Shown here one piece after another: positions 30,872 to 40,240 of a stretch of 64,000 bases of DNA (its first letter is position 1; each line of letters begins with the position of its first letter). The position numbers and the translations under genes were made by a program. The DNA is from Novosphingobium kunmingense. Its GTDB lineage: Bacteria; Pseudomonadota; Alphaproteobacteria; Sphingomonadales; Sphingomonadaceae. Below the pieces are notes generated by a model. The model made no database searches and was not told the DNA's origin. It saw nothing but the letters and a program-made list of their open reading frames with translations. The DNA is taken from positions 744,001 to 808,000 of the forward strand of contig NZ_PHUF01000002.1 in NCBI RefSeq assembly GCF_002813245.1. The letters are read 5' to 3'.

Positions 30872-32154
30872 TACTCAGCGGCCTCCCGCACGTTTTCGGC
30901 AATCCGGCGCTCCAGTTCGGGGCGGAAGTGCTTGATCAGGCCCTGGATCGGCCAGGCGGCCGCGTCGCCAAGCGCGCAGATGGTGTGGCCTTCGACCTGC
31001 TTGGTCACTTGCTGCAGCATGTCGATCTCCTCGATAGCCGCATCGCCGGTGCGCAAGCGGTTCATCACGCGCCACATCCAGCCGGTGCCTTCGCGGCACG
31101 GGGTGCACTGGCCGCAGCTTTCGTGCTTGTAGAAGTACGACAGGCGTTCGATCGCGCGGACGATGTCAGTGGACTTGTTCATGACGATGACCGCCGCGGT
31201 GCCAAGGCCCGAGCCGACAGCCTTTAGGCCGTCGAAATCCATCGGCGCGTCCCAGATTTCGGCTGCCGGAACCAGCGGGACCGAGGATCCGCCCGGGATG
31301 ACCGCCAGCAGGTTGTCGCGTCCGCCGGTGACGCCGCCGCAGTGCTTTTCGATGAGTTCCGAGAACGGAATGCTCATCGCTTCCTCGACCACGCAGGGCT
31401 TGTTCACGTGGCCCGAGATCTGGAAAAGCTTGGTGCCTTTGTTGTTCTCGCGCCCGAAGGAGGAGAACCACGCCGCGCCGCGGCGCAGGATCGTTGGGGC
31501 GACCGCAATCGATTCGACGTTGTTGACCGTGGTCGGGCAGCCATAGAGCCCAGCACCGGCCGGGAACGGCGGCTTCAAGCGCGGCTGGCCCTTCTTGCCC
31601 TCAAGGCTTTCGATCATCGCGGTCTCTTCGCCGCAGATGTAGGCGCCCGCGCCGCGGTGGACGAAAACGTCGAAATCGTAGCCGGACTTCGATGCGTTCT
31701 TGCCGATCAGGCCGGCGGCATAGGCCTCGGCCACGGCCGCTTCGAGCACCTCGGCTTCGCGGATGTATTCGCCGCGAATGTAGATATAGGCGGCGCGCGC
31801 GCGCATCGCATAACCGGCCACCAGCGCACCTTCGATCAGCTTGTGCGGATCGTGGCGGATGATCTCGCGGTCCTTGCACGAACCCGGTTCGGACTCGTCG
31901 GCGTTGATGACCAGGAAGCTGGGACGGCCGTCCTTCGATTCCTTGGGCATGAACGACCACTTCAGGCCGGTCGGGAACCCTGCCCCGCCGCGCCCGCGCA
32001 GGCCCGACGCCTTGATTTCCTCGATGATCGCGTCCTGGCCGCGGGCCATCAGCGCCTTGGTATCGTCCCAGTCCCCGCGCGCCTGAGCGGCGCTGAGGTT
32101 CCACGGCTGATAACCGTAGAGATTGGTGAAGATGCGGTCCTTGTCAGCCAGCAT
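30871..32154 (-). CDS. nuoF: NADH-quinone oxidoreductase subunit F
   Basis: NADH-binding flavoprotein of complex I, 427 residues. [16 protein letters not shown] binds [24 protein letters not shown] completes the site, and [12 protein letters not shown] holds the N3 [4Fe-4S] cluster. Its ATG lies inside the end of the preceding 35-residue peptide gene (11-base overlap). Confidence 0.96.
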   Translation of the reverse strand: MLADKDRIFTNLYGYQPWNLSAAQARGDWDDTKALMARGQDAIIEEIKASGLRGRGGAGFPTGLKWSFMPKESKDGRPSFLVINADESEPGSCKDREIIRHDPHKLIEGALVAGYAMRARAAYIYIRGEYIREAEVLEAAVAEAYAAGLIGKNASKSGYDFDVFVHRGAGAYICGEETAMIESLEGKKGQPRLKPPFPAGAGLYGCPTTVNNVESIAVAPTILRRGAAWFSSFGRENNKGTKLFQISGHVNKPCVVEEAMSIPFSELIEKHCGGVTGGRDNLLAVIPGGSSVPLVPAAEIWDAPMDFDGLKAVGSGLGTAAVIVMNKSTDIVRAIERLSYFYKHESCGQCTPCREGTGWMWRVMNRLRTGDAAIEEIDMLQQVTKQVEGHTICALGDAAAWPIQGLIKHFRPELERRIAENVREAAE

Positions 32155-32251
32155 TGCCGCTGTCCTTGTTCTTCTGCTTCGCCGCGTGGACGGCGATGAA
32201 CACCGTGAGCACGCCCATGAACGCGGCCCCGAGCGCGATCCAGACCGCCAT
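32144..32251 (-). CDS. 35-residue single-helix membrane peptide between nuoE and nuoF
   Basis: Reads [18 protein letters not shown], then [17 protein letters not shown]: one membrane helix (about residues 3-21) and a short basic tail. The ATG (32251-32249) overlaps the nuoE stop as TAATG, and the TGA (32146-32144) lies 11 bases inside nuoF. This double overlap in a coupled operon is what supports it, as it is too short for ordinary gene calling. Function unknown; an accessory or assembly factor of complex I is a reasonable guess. The possibility that it is only spacer sequence cannot be excluded. Confidence 0.65.
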   Translation of the reverse strand: MAVWIALGAAFMGVLTVFIAVHAAKQKNKDSGNAG

Positions 32252-32919
32252 TACCACTCACCCCGGTAGTCGTGGTTTTCCGAAACCATGGCTTGCAGGG
32301 TGCTTAGTGCGCCGACCGGTTCGACCGTGTGGCGCGCGGGATCCTGCGTGCCTTCCTTGGGGGTCTGCCCAGCCGCCAGCGCATCGAGAACGGCATCGAA
32401 GCGATCGACCGTCAGGTCCTCGTAGTTGCCGTCGTTGATCTGGACCATCGGCGCCGACGAGCAGTTGCCCATGCATTCGACCTCGGTCAGGGTCCACATT
32501 CCGTCATCGGTTGTATGGCCCTTGTGCATTCCGCGCTTCTTGCAGGCAGCGAGAATATCGTCCGACCCACGCAGCATGCAGGGCGTGGTGCCGCAGACCT
32601 GCACGTGAAACTTCCCCACCGGGACCAGGTTGTACATCGTGTAGAACGAGGCGACCTCGACCACGCGGATGATCGGCATGTCGAGATACTTCGCGACATA
32701 TTCCATCACCGGGATCGGCAGCCAGCCCTGGGTGCCGGTTTCCTCGCCCACCTGACGCTGGGCGAAGTCGAGCAGAGCCATCACCGCCGAGCGCTGGCGG
32801 CCATCGGGATATTTGGCGATTGCCGTCTTCGCCTTCGCTTCCCACGCAGGAGCAAAGGAAAATCCACCCCAACGGGCGCGCAATTCCGGCGTATCGGCTT
32901 CAAGGTGACGGTCAGCCAA
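32251..32919 (-). CDS. nuoE: NADH-quinone oxidoreductase subunit E
   Basis: Carries the N1a [2Fe-2S] cluster, with ligands in VCGTTPCMLRGSDD and VECMGNCSSAP. From the TTG at 32919 (GGAGAG 6 bases upstream) it has 222 residues and begins with ADRHLEAD; the longer frame upstream has no family similarity. It overlaps the preceding small membrane gene by 8 bases. Confidence 0.93.
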   Translation of the reverse strand: MADRHLEADTPELRARWGGFSFAPAWEAKAKTAIAKYPDGRQRSAVMALLDFAQRQVGEETGTQGWLPIPVMEYVAKYLDMPIIRVVEVASFYTMYNLVPVGKFHVQVCGTTPCMLRGSDDILAACKKRGMHKGHTTDDGMWTLTEVECMGNCSSAPMVQINDGNYEDLTVDRFDAVLDALAAGQTPKEGTQDPARHTVEPVGALSTLQAMVSENHDYRGEW

Positions 32920-33112
32920 CGGAGTCTCTCCGCTTCTTGAGCAAGTCCTGGCCGAATAGCGCCAGCTCGAATCCGGCAATGCAGACTGCGAGCTGCGCTA
33001 TCACGTGGGGCAGGTCGCCGCCCTCATAGGACGCGCCCAGATAGCATACCGCCAGAAGCAGGCCGGTGATGCAGGCCCAGACGCGCACAATGGCAAAATC
33101 GACGTGTTTCAA
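32912..33112 (-). CDS. Small two-helix membrane protein inside the nuo operon
   Basis: A 66-residue protein from a TTG start that overlaps the stop of the upstream gene as TTGA. Two hydrophobic helices (about 7-22 and 33-53) are followed by a basic end (LLKKRRDSVG). I do not recognise a family. The tight coupling to nuoE and to the SnoaL-like gene argues that it is translated. Confidence 0.6.
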   Translation of the reverse strand: MKHVDFAIVRVWACITGLLLAVCYLGASYEGGDLPHVIAQLAVCIAGFELALFGQDLLKKRRDSVG

Positions 33113-33444
33113 CGGACAAACTCCACGCGAGAGCACTTGTCGCCCTCGAACGAGTAGATGGACATTACTTCGAAAGGTTCGGCATCGTCGGAACGCCAAA
33201 CCTTTTCGTGCAGCACGGCATAGTCGCCCAGATGATAGCCTTCGATAATCTCCGCGCGGTTTTGCGGAAACTCGGCGAACATCTTCTTCAGACCTTCGCG
33301 CACGCCTTCCTTGCCCTCGCGCAGGACCGCGCCGCGATAGGCCGCTTCACAGGCATCGTCGGTCATCAGCGCAACGTAGGCGTCGGCGTCCTGCGCGTTG
33401 TAGTGAGCGATCATCTGGGTCGCGATTTGCAGGCGGTAGGGCAT
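33109..33444 (-). CDS. SnoaL/NTF2-like protein
   Basis: A 111-residue cytoplasmic protein with the cone-shaped NTF2-like fold signature: MIAHYNAQDADAYVALMTDDA at the start and a later beta-sheet (AVLHEKVWRSDDAEPFEVMSIY). Such proteins are steroid-isomerase-like enzymes or binding domains; the specific role is unknown. It sits in the nuo operon, one base after the periplasmic-protein gene. Confidence 0.8.
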   Translation of the reverse strand: MPYRLQIATQMIAHYNAQDADAYVALMTDDACEAAYRGAVLREGKEGVREGLKKMFAEFPQNRAEIIEGYHLGDYAVLHEKVWRSDDAEPFEVMSIYSFEGDKCSRVEFVR

Positions 33445-33445
33445 G

Positions 33446-33802
33446 TTAGAATTTGTTGCTCAAAAATGCCGTGGTGATCCGGGTCACCTGGCCGTCTTTA
33501 GGGTAAATTATCATCGCGCTTGGCTGATCTTTTGGGCGCAAACCCTTGCACTTGAACTGGACGCCATACGATCCATTCATCAGCCTATCGAATGCGAAAA
33601 CCTTGCAGCCTTTAACCTTCGCGACTGTCTCGTCCAGATCAGGGAACTTTTGCTTGGCGGCAAGCTGCCGATCGAGAATTTCGGGCGGAAGCGTCTCACC
33701 GACGATCATCTTGGCGAGAACTAGATGGACAGCCTGCTCGTCTGGCGACGCAGCAACTGCCGAATTTGGCACCAGCAAAAGGCCAAGGAGGGCTTTCCTC
33801 AC
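33446..33802 (-). CDS. Secreted protein of unknown function inside the nuo operon
   Basis: 118 residues with a signal peptide ([18 protein letters not shown], cleavage after about residue 18). The mature part has two Cys (in VKGCKVFAF and QFKCKGLRP) that could form a disulfide. The GTG start overlaps the nuoD stop as GTGA. The gene is about 53% GC by my count over 33481-33660, clearly lower than its neighbours, which suggests later acquisition. No family recognised. Confidence 0.7.
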   Translation of the reverse strand: MRKALLGLLLVPNSAVAASPDEQAVHLVLAKMIVGETLPPEILDRQLAAKQKFPDLDETVAKVKGCKVFAFDRLMNGSYGVQFKCKGLRPKDQPSAMIIYPKDGQVTRITTAFLSNKF

Positions 33803-35010
33803 CGGTCGCACTCCCCGAACACGACGTCGATCGCGCCGAGTATGGCTGTCGCGTCGGGGAGCATGTGGCCCTTGCACATGAAATCCATAGCCTGGAGATG
33901 GCTGAAAGCGGTCGGGCGGATCTTGCAGCGGTAGGGCTTGTTGCTGCCGTCGCTGACCAGGTAGACGCCGAATTCGCCCTTGGGGCTTTCGGTGGCGACA
34001 TAGACCTCGCCGGCGGGCACGTGAAACCCTTCGGTGTAGAGCTTGAAGTGATGGATCAGGCTTTCCATCGAGCTCTTCATTTCGGCGCGCTTGGGCGGCG
34101 CGACCTTGCGGTCGTCCGAGGCGATCGGGCCGGAAGGCATTTCGGCGATGCACTGGCGGATGATGCGGGCCGACTGGCGCACTTCTTCCACGCGGACCAT
34201 GAACCGGTCGTAGCAGTCGCTGCGCGTGCCGACCGGGATTTCGAAGTCCATCCGGTCATAGACGTCGTAGGGCTGGCTCTTGCGCAGGTCCCACGGAATG
34301 CCCGCGGCGCGGATCATCGGGCCGGAAAAGCCCCAGGCCAGCGCGTCTTCCTTGCTGACCAGCGCGATATCGACGTTGCGCTGCTTGAAGATGCGGTTGT
34401 CGACCACCAGGCTCATCGCGTCTTCGAACAGCGGCTTGAGACGCGTGTCGAGCCAGGCGTCGATATCGTCGAGCAGATCCTGCGGCACGTCCTGGTGTAC
34501 GCCGCCGGGCCGGAACCAGGCCGAGTGCATGCGGGCACCCGAGGCGCGTTCGAAGAAGTTGAGGCAATCCTCGCGAATTTCGAACAGCCACAGGTTCGGC
34601 GTCATCGCGCCGACGTCCATCACGTGCGACCCCATGTTGAGCATGTGGTTGCAGATGCGGGTCAGTTCGGCGAACAGCACGCGCAGGTACTGGGCGCGGA
34701 TCGGCACTTCGACGTTGAGCAGCTTTTCGACCGCGAGGACGTAGCTGTGCTCCATCCCCAGCGGCGAGCAATAGTCGAGCCTGTCGAAGTAGGGCAGCGC
34801 CTGCAGGTAGGTCTTGTGCTCGATCAGCTTTTCGGTGCCGCGGTGCAGCAGGCCGACGTGGCAATCGACGCGTTCGATCAGTTCGCCGTCAAGCTCCAGC
34901 ACCATGCGCAGCACGCCGTGCGCGGCCGGGTGCTGCGGGCCGAAGTTGATCGTGTAGTTGGAAATGACCTCGTCACCGGTGGTCGGTGACTGTTCGAGAG
35001 TGAAGCTCAC
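33799..35010 (-). CDS. nuoD: NADH-quinone oxidoreductase subunit D
   Basis: The 49-kDa-type subunit that forms the quinone pocket with NuoB and NuoH. It has 403 residues, with [22 protein letters not shown] (the quinone-contact His lies in HPAAHG) and DVVFGECDR at the C-terminus. NuoC and NuoD are separate here, unlike the fused E. coli protein. It overlaps nuoC by 4 bases. Confidence 0.96.
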   Translation of the reverse strand: MSFTLEQSPTTGDEVISNYTINFGPQHPAAHGVLRMVLELDGELIERVDCHVGLLHRGTEKLIEHKTYLQALPYFDRLDYCSPLGMEHSYVLAVEKLLNVEVPIRAQYLRVLFAELTRICNHMLNMGSHVMDVGAMTPNLWLFEIREDCLNFFERASGARMHSAWFRPGGVHQDVPQDLLDDIDAWLDTRLKPLFEDAMSLVVDNRIFKQRNVDIALVSKEDALAWGFSGPMIRAAGIPWDLRKSQPYDVYDRMDFEIPVGTRSDCYDRFMVRVEEVRQSARIIRQCIAEMPSGPIASDDRKVAPPKRAEMKSSMESLIHHFKLYTEGFHVPAGEVYVATESPKGEFGVYLVSDGSNKPYRCKIRPTAFSHLQAMDFMCKGHMLPDATAILGAIDVVFGECDR

Positions 35011-35810
35011 GCCTTGTCTCCCTTTTTCGGCCGGCTGTCGGTCTTCTCCGGCGGAGCGGGATCGGCCTTGGCGATCGGCTCGACGGCCGGAGCCCCGGTA
35101 GAGGCCTTGTCGGCGGCTTTTTCGTTAGCCTTGTCGCCGGCGCCGGTCTGCGCCTTGCTTTCGGTTGCCTTGGGAGTCGGCGCGGCCGTTGTAGGGGTGG
35201 CCTTCTCGTCGCCCGGGAGGACGTAGTCGGCCCCTTCCCACGGACTCATGAAATCGAACTGGCGCAGGTCCTGGGCGAGCTTGACCGGTTCGTAGACGAC
35301 GCGCTTGTCTTCTTCCGAATAGCGCAGCTCGACATAACCGGTCAGCGGGAAGTCCTTGCGGAACGGGTGCCCTTCGAAACCGTAGTCGGTCAGGATCCGG
35401 CGCAGGTCGGTATTGCCCTCGAAGATCACGCCGTAGAGGTCGAACACTTCGCGCTCGAGCCAACCGGCGTTGGGCCACAGGTGCGTGACGGTCGGCACCG
35501 GGGTGCTCTCGCTGGCGGTCACCTTGACGATCAGGCGGTGATTGCGGGTCACCGAAAGCAGCATGTAGACGACGTCGAAACGCTCGGCCCGGCTCGGATA
35601 GTCGGCGCCGGCAATTTCCATCAGCTGCTGGTATTCGTGGGTGTCGCGCAGCGCGGCAAGGCAGGTGCCGATCTGGTCGCGGGCGACGGTGAGGATGATC
35701 TCGCCATGCTCCTCGCGCGCGGCAAGCAGCTTGCCGCCCAGAGTCTGGGTAACGGCGTCGATCACCCCGTCGTTCGGGGCCATGCGCGGAGCGGAATGCA
35801 AAACCGTCAT
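35007..35810 (-). CDS. nuoC: NADH-quinone oxidoreductase subunit C with low-complexity tail
   Basis: The 30-kDa-type subunit, 267 residues. The core (1-200) shows [17 protein letters not shown] and [17 protein letters not shown], the family signature. Residues 201-267 are an added Ala/Lys/Thr/Pro-rich tail without predicted structure, as is found in some alphaproteobacterial NuoC. It starts at an ATG 7 bases after nuoB. Confidence 0.95.
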   Translation of the reverse strand: MTVLHSAPRMAPNDGVIDAVTQTLGGKLLAAREEHGEIILTVARDQIGTCLAALRDTHEYQQLMEIAGADYPSRAERFDVVYMLLSVTRNHRLIVKVTASESTPVPTVTHLWPNAGWLEREVFDLYGVIFEGNTDLRRILTDYGFEGHPFRKDFPLTGYVELRYSEEDKRVVYEPVKLAQDLRQFDFMSPWEGADYVLPGDEKATPTTAAPTPKATESKAQTGAGDKANEKAADKASTGAPAVEPIAKADPAPPEKTDSRPKKGDKA

Positions 35811-35817
35811 GCCGCCC

Positions 35818-36375
35818 TCACCGCTCGATCGTGCCGACGCGGCGGATCTTCCGCTGCAACTGCATCACGCCGTAGAGCAGCGCCTCGGCAGTTGGCGGGC
35901 ACCCGGGGACATAGATGTCGACCGGAACGATCCGGTCGCAGCCGCGCACCACGCTGTAACTATAGTGATAATAGCCACCGCCATTGGCGCAGCTGCCCAT
36001 CGAGATCACGTACTTGGGGTCCGACATCTGGTCGTAAACCTTGCGCAGCGCCGGCGCCATCTTGTTGCACAGCGTGCCCGCCACGATCATCACGTCCGAC
36101 TGGCGCGGGCTGGCGCGCGGCGCGACGCCGAACCGCTCCATGTCGTAGCGGGGCATGTTGACGTGGATCATCTCGACCGCGCAGCAGGCGAGTCCGAAGG
36201 TCATCCACCACAGCGAGCCGGTGCGGGCCCACTGGAACAGCTCTTCGGTGCTGGTGACGAGGAAGCCCTTGTCGTGCACTTCGGCGTTGATGTCGTTGAA
36301 GAAGCCCTGGTCGGGCGCGGTCACGGTCTGGCCGGCAGCCAGCGGCTGCCCCGCGGAATTGACGAGAGTGCTCAT
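35818..36375 (-). CDS. nuoB: NADH-quinone oxidoreductase subunit B
   Basis: Carries the N2 [4Fe-4S] cluster that reduces quinone. It has 185 residues; the cluster ligands are in GLACCAVEM (tandem Cys), [10 protein letters not shown] and [11 protein letters not shown]. The N-terminal 30 residues are an extension. The start overlaps the nuoA stop by 4 bases. Confidence 0.96.
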   Translation of the reverse strand: MSTLVNSAGQPLAAGQTVTAPDQGFFNDINAEVHDKGFLVTSTEELFQWARTGSLWWMTFGLACCAVEMIHVNMPRYDMERFGVAPRASPRQSDVMIVAGTLCNKMAPALRKVYDQMSDPKYVISMGSCANGGGYYHYSYSVVRGCDRIVPVDIYVPGCPPTAEALLYGVMQLQRKIRRVGTIER

Positions 36376-36746
36376 TCCCAGTCCAGTGCTCCGACTTTCC
36401 AGGCGTAGATCAGGCCGACCACCAGTTCGCCGATGAAGATCATCATCGTGATCCAGGCAGGCCAGCCCAGATCGGTGAAGGTTACCGCCCAGGGAAACAG
36501 AAATGCGGCTTCAAGGTCGAAGACCACGAACAGGATCGCCAGCAGATAGAAGCGCACGTCGAACTGTCTGCGCGGATCCTCGAAAGCGGGGAAGCCGCAT
36601 TCGTACTCGCTCAGCTTTTCGGCGGTCGGGTTATGGGCGCCGGTCAGGCGCGCCACGCCCATCGGCAGGAACACGAAGGCCGTCGACAGGCCCAGCGCCA
36701 CGCCGAGGAAGATCAGGATCGGCAGATATTGCGAAAGGTCGACCAC
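36372..36746 (-). CDS. nuoA: NADH-quinone oxidoreductase subunit A
   Basis: First gene of the complex I operon, 124 residues with three membrane helices; [28 protein letters not shown] sequence is the conserved loop at the quinone-chamber entrance, and [17 protein letters not shown] is helix 2 with its conserved acidic residues. It starts at a GTG with GAGGGA 6 bases upstream. Confidence 0.95.
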   Translation of the reverse strand: MVDLSQYLPILIFLGVALGLSTAFVFLPMGVARLTGAHNPTAEKLSEYECGFPAFEDPRRQFDVRFYLLAILFVVFDLEAAFLFPWAVTFTDLGWPAWITMMIFIGELVVGLIYAWKVGALDWE

Positions 36747-36848
36747 GCGAAGTCCCTCGGCGCCGGAATCGGCTTTGCGAACGTTGTGGGCGCCCTAATC
36801 CCGCGACACCGCAGGCGCAAGTGGGCTCGGCCCGATTAGGCCCAAGAA

Positions 36849-36863
36849 TTGCAACATTTGCAA
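36849..36863. promoter_or_regulatory. Tandem TTGCAA repeats in the nuo promoter region
   Basis: TTGCAA-CAT-TTGCAA: two copies of a self-palindromic hexamer, together forming a larger dyad, 103 bases upstream of nuoA in the 151-base gap after the aldehyde dehydrogenase gene. It is a good candidate operator for the whole 22-gene run; the factor is unknown. No convincing -35/-10 pair was identified. Confidence 0.35.
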
Positions 36864-36897
36864 CTGACCAGAAGGGCGATGCGGCCCCCGCAACCGG

Positions 36898-38325
36898 TCA
36901 GCCCAGTTCGCGCGCCAGGGTCTTCTGGGTGGTCTTGCCGTAGGGCGGCATCAGCCCGGCAAGCTTGGCCACGTTCATCTTCGGCTGGTGATACACCGAG
37001 CGGGCGTGGCTGAAGGTCTTGAACCCTTCCGGCCCATGGTAGCTGCCCATGCCCGAGGGGCCGATTCCCCCGAACGGCAAATCGTCGATCGATACGTGGA
37101 AGACAACGTCGTTGACCGTTACCCCGCCTGAAATCGTGCGGGTAAGCACCTGTTCGCGCTCACCGCTGTCCTCGCCGAAATAGTAAAGGCCCAGCGGACG
37201 GTCGTGCGCGTTGACGTAGTCGATCGCCTCGTCGATCGCCTTGTAGGTCTTGACCGGCAGGACCGGTCCGAAGATCTCGTCCTGCATCACCTTCATGTCA
37301 TCGCTGACCCCGCGCAGGATCGTCAGCGGCATCTTGTGGCCGTTCGAGGCCGCAAAATCCTCGTTCCCCGGATTGACCTCGATCGCCTCGGCGCCCTTGG
37401 CCTTCGCATCGTCGATCAGTCCCTGCAGGCGATCGCGGTGGCGGGCGTTGACCACGGATGTATAGTCATCGTTGGCAAGCAGCGTCGGATACATCGCGCC
37501 GACCGCCTTGCTGACCGCGCCAATGGCCCGGTCTTCCAGGTCCTGGGGCACCATCATGTAGTCGGGCGCAAGACAGATCTGTCCGGCGTTGAGCATCTTG
37601 CCCATGGCGATCCGCTCCCCCGCGCGCTCGATATTGGCGCTGCGGCCTAAAATGGTCGGCGACTTGCCCCCCAGTTCGAGCGTCACGGGGACGAGGTTGT
37701 CGGCGGCGGCGTGAAGCACGTGCTTGCCGATCGGCGTCGCGCCGGTGAACAGCAGGTGATCGAAGGGCAGCGAGCAGAACGCCTGGCCCACGTCCGGGCC
37801 GCCGGTGCAGACCGCCAGCTCTTCCTCGGCAAAGTGCTTGGCGAAGACCGTCTTCATCATCTCGGAGGTGTCTTCGGTGAACTCGCTAGGCTTCACCATC
37901 ACGCGGTTGCCTGCGGCGAAAGCCTGGACCATCGGCGCGACGGTTAGGCCGACCGGGAAATTCCACGGGCTGACCACGCCGATCACGCCCTTGGGCTCGT
38001 AGCGCAATTCGGCCCTCGCCCCGAGGAGGCCCAATGGAAACGGCGGGCTGCGCCGCTCGGTGCGGGCCCACTTGTCGATGTTCTTGAGACAGTACTTGGC
38101 CGCCGTGACCGATGGCATGATATCGGTCATCAGGCTCTGTTCGTGGCTGCGGTGCCCGAAATCGCGGCTGATCGCCCGTGCCAGGTCGTCACCGGACTCC
38201 TTCATCATCGCGATGACCCGCTGCAGCCGGTCCTTGCGCACCGACAGCGATTCCGGCCGGGCAAGGGTGAAGGCGCTGCGCTGCGCTTCGAGTATCGCGG
38301 TCATAGCGGCGGCTTGGGTGGTCAT
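36898..38325 (-). CDS. Aldehyde dehydrogenase, coniferyl-aldehyde dehydrogenase type
   Basis: NAD(P)-dependent oxidation of an aldehyde to its acid. From the ATG at 38325 (GGAGAG upstream) it has 475 residues, without the N-terminal extension of class 1/2 enzymes, so the short class 3 type. Catalytic residues are in LELGGKSP (Glu) and NAGQICLAPDY (Cys), with nucleotide binding at LLFTGATPIG. The overall sequence resembles coniferyl-aldehyde dehydrogenases (CalB), but substrate cannot be told from sequence. It is divergent from the thiolase gene with 143 bases between the starts. Confidence 0.88.
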   Translation of the reverse strand: MTTQAAAMTAILEAQRSAFTLARPESLSVRKDRLQRVIAMMKESGDDLARAISRDFGHRSHEQSLMTDIMPSVTAAKYCLKNIDKWARTERRSPPFPLGLLGARAELRYEPKGVIGVVSPWNFPVGLTVAPMVQAFAAGNRVMVKPSEFTEDTSEMMKTVFAKHFAEEELAVCTGGPDVGQAFCSLPFDHLLFTGATPIGKHVLHAAADNLVPVTLELGGKSPTILGRSANIERAGERIAMGKMLNAGQICLAPDYMMVPQDLEDRAIGAVSKAVGAMYPTLLANDDYTSVVNARHRDRLQGLIDDAKAKGAEAIEVNPGNEDFAASNGHKMPLTILRGVSDDMKVMQDEIFGPVLPVKTYKAIDEAIDYVNAHDRPLGLYYFGEDSGEREQVLTRTISGGVTVNDVVFHVSIDDLPFGGIGPSGMGSYHGPEGFKTFSHARSVYHQPKMNVAKLAGLMPPYGKTTQKTLARELG

Positions 38326-38468
38326 GGCGCTCTCCGTTTCACTTTGCCACCTTGTTTCCCATAGGCACGCCGATGGCAAGGGCCGATGCTTTTGATCAAT
38401 TGCCTTTGCCGCAACGCAACATTAATACGCCGGTCGAAATCCCCGCCCGAATAGAGAGACTCAACGCC

Positions 38469-39665
38469 ATGGCCCAGCTTTCCGCCAACGATCCGATCGT
38501 CATCCTGTCCTATGCCCGCACACCGATGGGCGCCATGCAGGGCGCGCTTGCCGATGTCGCCGCCACCGATCTCGGCGCAACCGCGATCAAGGCCGCCGTT
38601 GAGCGTGCCGGGGTCGACGGGGCCGACATTGACCGCGTCTACATGGGCTGCGTGCTGCCGGCCGGACTCGGCCAGGCGCCCGCCCGCCAGGCGACGATCA
38701 AGGCCGGCCTGCCCAAGTCGGTCCAGGCCACGACCGTCAACAAGGTCTGCGGATCGGGCATGCAGACCCTGATCATGGGTGCCGAAGCCCTTGCCGCAGG
38801 GACCATCGACCTGGTGGTCGCGGGCGGCATGGAAAGCATGACCAACGCCCCCTACGTTCTCAAGAAGCACCGCTCTGGCGCGCGCATCGGCCATGACACA
38901 GCCTATGACCACATGTTCCTCGATGGCCTCGAAGATGCCTATGAACCGGGCCGCGCGATGGGCACCTTTGCGCAGGATACCGCCAACGAATACCAACTGA
39001 CCCGCGAAGCGCAGGACAGCTACACCATCGAATCGCTGCGCCGCGCCCAGACGGCGATCGCCGACGGCGCCTTTGTCGAGGAAATCGCTCCCGTGACCGT
39101 GGTGAGCCGCGCGGGTGAAACCGTGGTCGATACCGACGAGGCCCCCGGAAAGGCGCGCCCTGAAAAGATTCCGTCGCTGAAGCCCGCCTTCGCCAAGGAC
39201 GGCACGATCACTGCGGCAACGAGCAGTTCGATCTCGGACGGCGCGGCTGCGCTGGTCCTCACCCGCGAGAGCGAAGCCAAGGCCAAGGGCCTGTCACCTG
39301 TCGCCAGGGTAATTGCCGTGGCGGCTCACGCGCAGGAGCCCAAGGATTTCACCGTGGCTCCGGTCGGCGCGATCACCAAGGTGCTCGACAAGGCCGGCTG
39401 GTCGCTGGGCGACGTCGACCTGTTCGAAGTGAACGAAGCCTTCGCCTGCGTTGCGATGTTCGCGATGCACGATCTCGGCATCCCGCACGAAAAGATCAAC
39501 GTCCACGGCGGCGCAACCGCGCTGGGCCATCCGATCGGCGCGTCTGGCGCTCGCATCGTCACCACGCTGATCGCAGCGCTCAAGCGTCACGGCAAAACCA
39601 AGGGCGTCGCCAGCCTGTGCATCGGCGGCGGCGAAGCAACTGCAGTCGCGCTCGAACTGGCCTAG
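38469..39665 (+). CDS. Acetyl-CoA C-acetyltransferase (thiolase)
   Basis: Thiolase II type enzyme joining or splitting acetyl-CoA units. From the ATG at 38469 (AGAGAG upstream) it has 398 residues; an upstream in-frame ATG adds 39 unlikely residues. Active-site elements are TTVNKVCGSGMQ (acyl-enzyme Cys), NEAFACV, GGATALGHPIGASGAR (His) and SLCIGGGEATA (second Cys). Length and motifs fit a biosynthetic thiolase (PhaA/AtoB type), but a beta-oxidation role is possible as no phaB or fadB is adjacent. Confidence 0.9.
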   Translation: MAQLSANDPIVILSYARTPMGAMQGALADVAATDLGATAIKAAVERAGVDGADIDRVYMGCVLPAGLGQAPARQATIKAGLPKSVQATTVNKVCGSGMQTLIMGAEALAAGTIDLVVAGGMESMTNAPYVLKKHRSGARIGHDTAYDHMFLDGLEDAYEPGRAMGTFAQDTANEYQLTREAQDSYTIESLRRAQTAIADGAFVEEIAPVTVVSRAGETVVDTDEAPGKARPEKIPSLKPAFAKDGTITAATSSSISDGAAALVLTRESEAKAKGLSPVARVIAVAAHAQEPKDFTVAPVGAITKVLDKAGWSLGDVDLFEVNEAFACVAMFAMHDLGIPHEKINVHGGATALGHPIGASGARIVTTLIAALKRHGKTKGVASLCIGGGEATAVALELA

Positions 39666-39675
39666 GGACACCGAA

Positions 39676-39703
39676 TGCCGGCGGGCTTCAGGGCTCGCCG
39701 GCA
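39676..39703. terminator. Inverted repeat between thiolase and SH3 gene
   Basis: TGCCGGCG and CGCCGGCA form an 8-base perfect stem with a 12-base loop, 10 bases after the thiolase stop. There is no T-run. It overlaps the last codons of the convergent SH3 gene, so it could serve as terminator for the + strand only. Confidence 0.4.
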
Positions 39704-40155
39704 CCCCACAGGCGGTCCTGGCGGATATAGCCGGCGCGCTCGCCGATCCTGACCCCGCACCAACCCTTGTCGCAATCATCCAGCAGTACGACCACGCCTG
39801 GCTCTACCCGCCACAAAAGGCGCGCGTTGGCGGCGCCCATCTCGCGCATGTCGGTCAGGCCCTGCCCCTTGACGAAAGCGCTGCGCTGACGGGTAAGGAA
39901 GCGCGCGAGCATCCAGCCACGCGTGCCGTCCGGTTCTTCGACGAGGCGCCACCCATCCAGCAGCCGTACGACCTTCACCGGAAGTTGCGGCCGGCGGTAG
40001 ACCCAGTCGATGCGGTAATCTTCGCCGGGCCCTGCGCGCATGTTGACTTCGCCGGCGCGGATCGAGGCCCAATACGGCACCGAAACCTCCTGCGCAGCGA
40101 CTGGAGCGGCGATGGCGGCGGCCGCGACGGCCAGCAGGATGCGTAAACTGTTCAT
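39688..40155 (-). CDS. Secreted SH3-domain protein
   Basis: 155 residues with a signal peptide (MNSLRILLAVAAAAIAAPVAAQ, cleavage near 22). The mature part contains a bacterial SH3 domain (VNMRAGPGEDYRIDWVYRRP, then GWRLVEEPDGTRGWMLARFL) and a second SH3-like half ending GYIRQDRLWG. These proteins sit in the periplasm and probably bind cell-wall material. Two Cys in DDCDKGWCGV may pair. Confidence 0.88.
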   Translation of the reverse strand: MNSLRILLAVAAAAIAAPVAAQEVSVPYWASIRAGEVNMRAGPGEDYRIDWVYRRPQLPVKVVRLLDGWRLVEEPDGTRGWMLARFLTRQRSAFVKGQGLTDMREMGAANARLLWRVEPGVVVLLDDCDKGWCGVRIGERAGYIRQDRLWGAGEP

Positions 40156-40240
40156 GACAATTGATTCCCCGATAGCCGCGGTTCGCCATGCGCTTCAAGT
40201 CGCTTGACCGGATGGCACGTCGCGGCATAGCGACCCTTGC

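Noticed and set aside
24235..31132. Two long + strand frames opposite the nuo genes
   Set aside because: They mirror nuoL, nuoM and nuoG, whose cofactor motifs are unambiguous on the minus strand.
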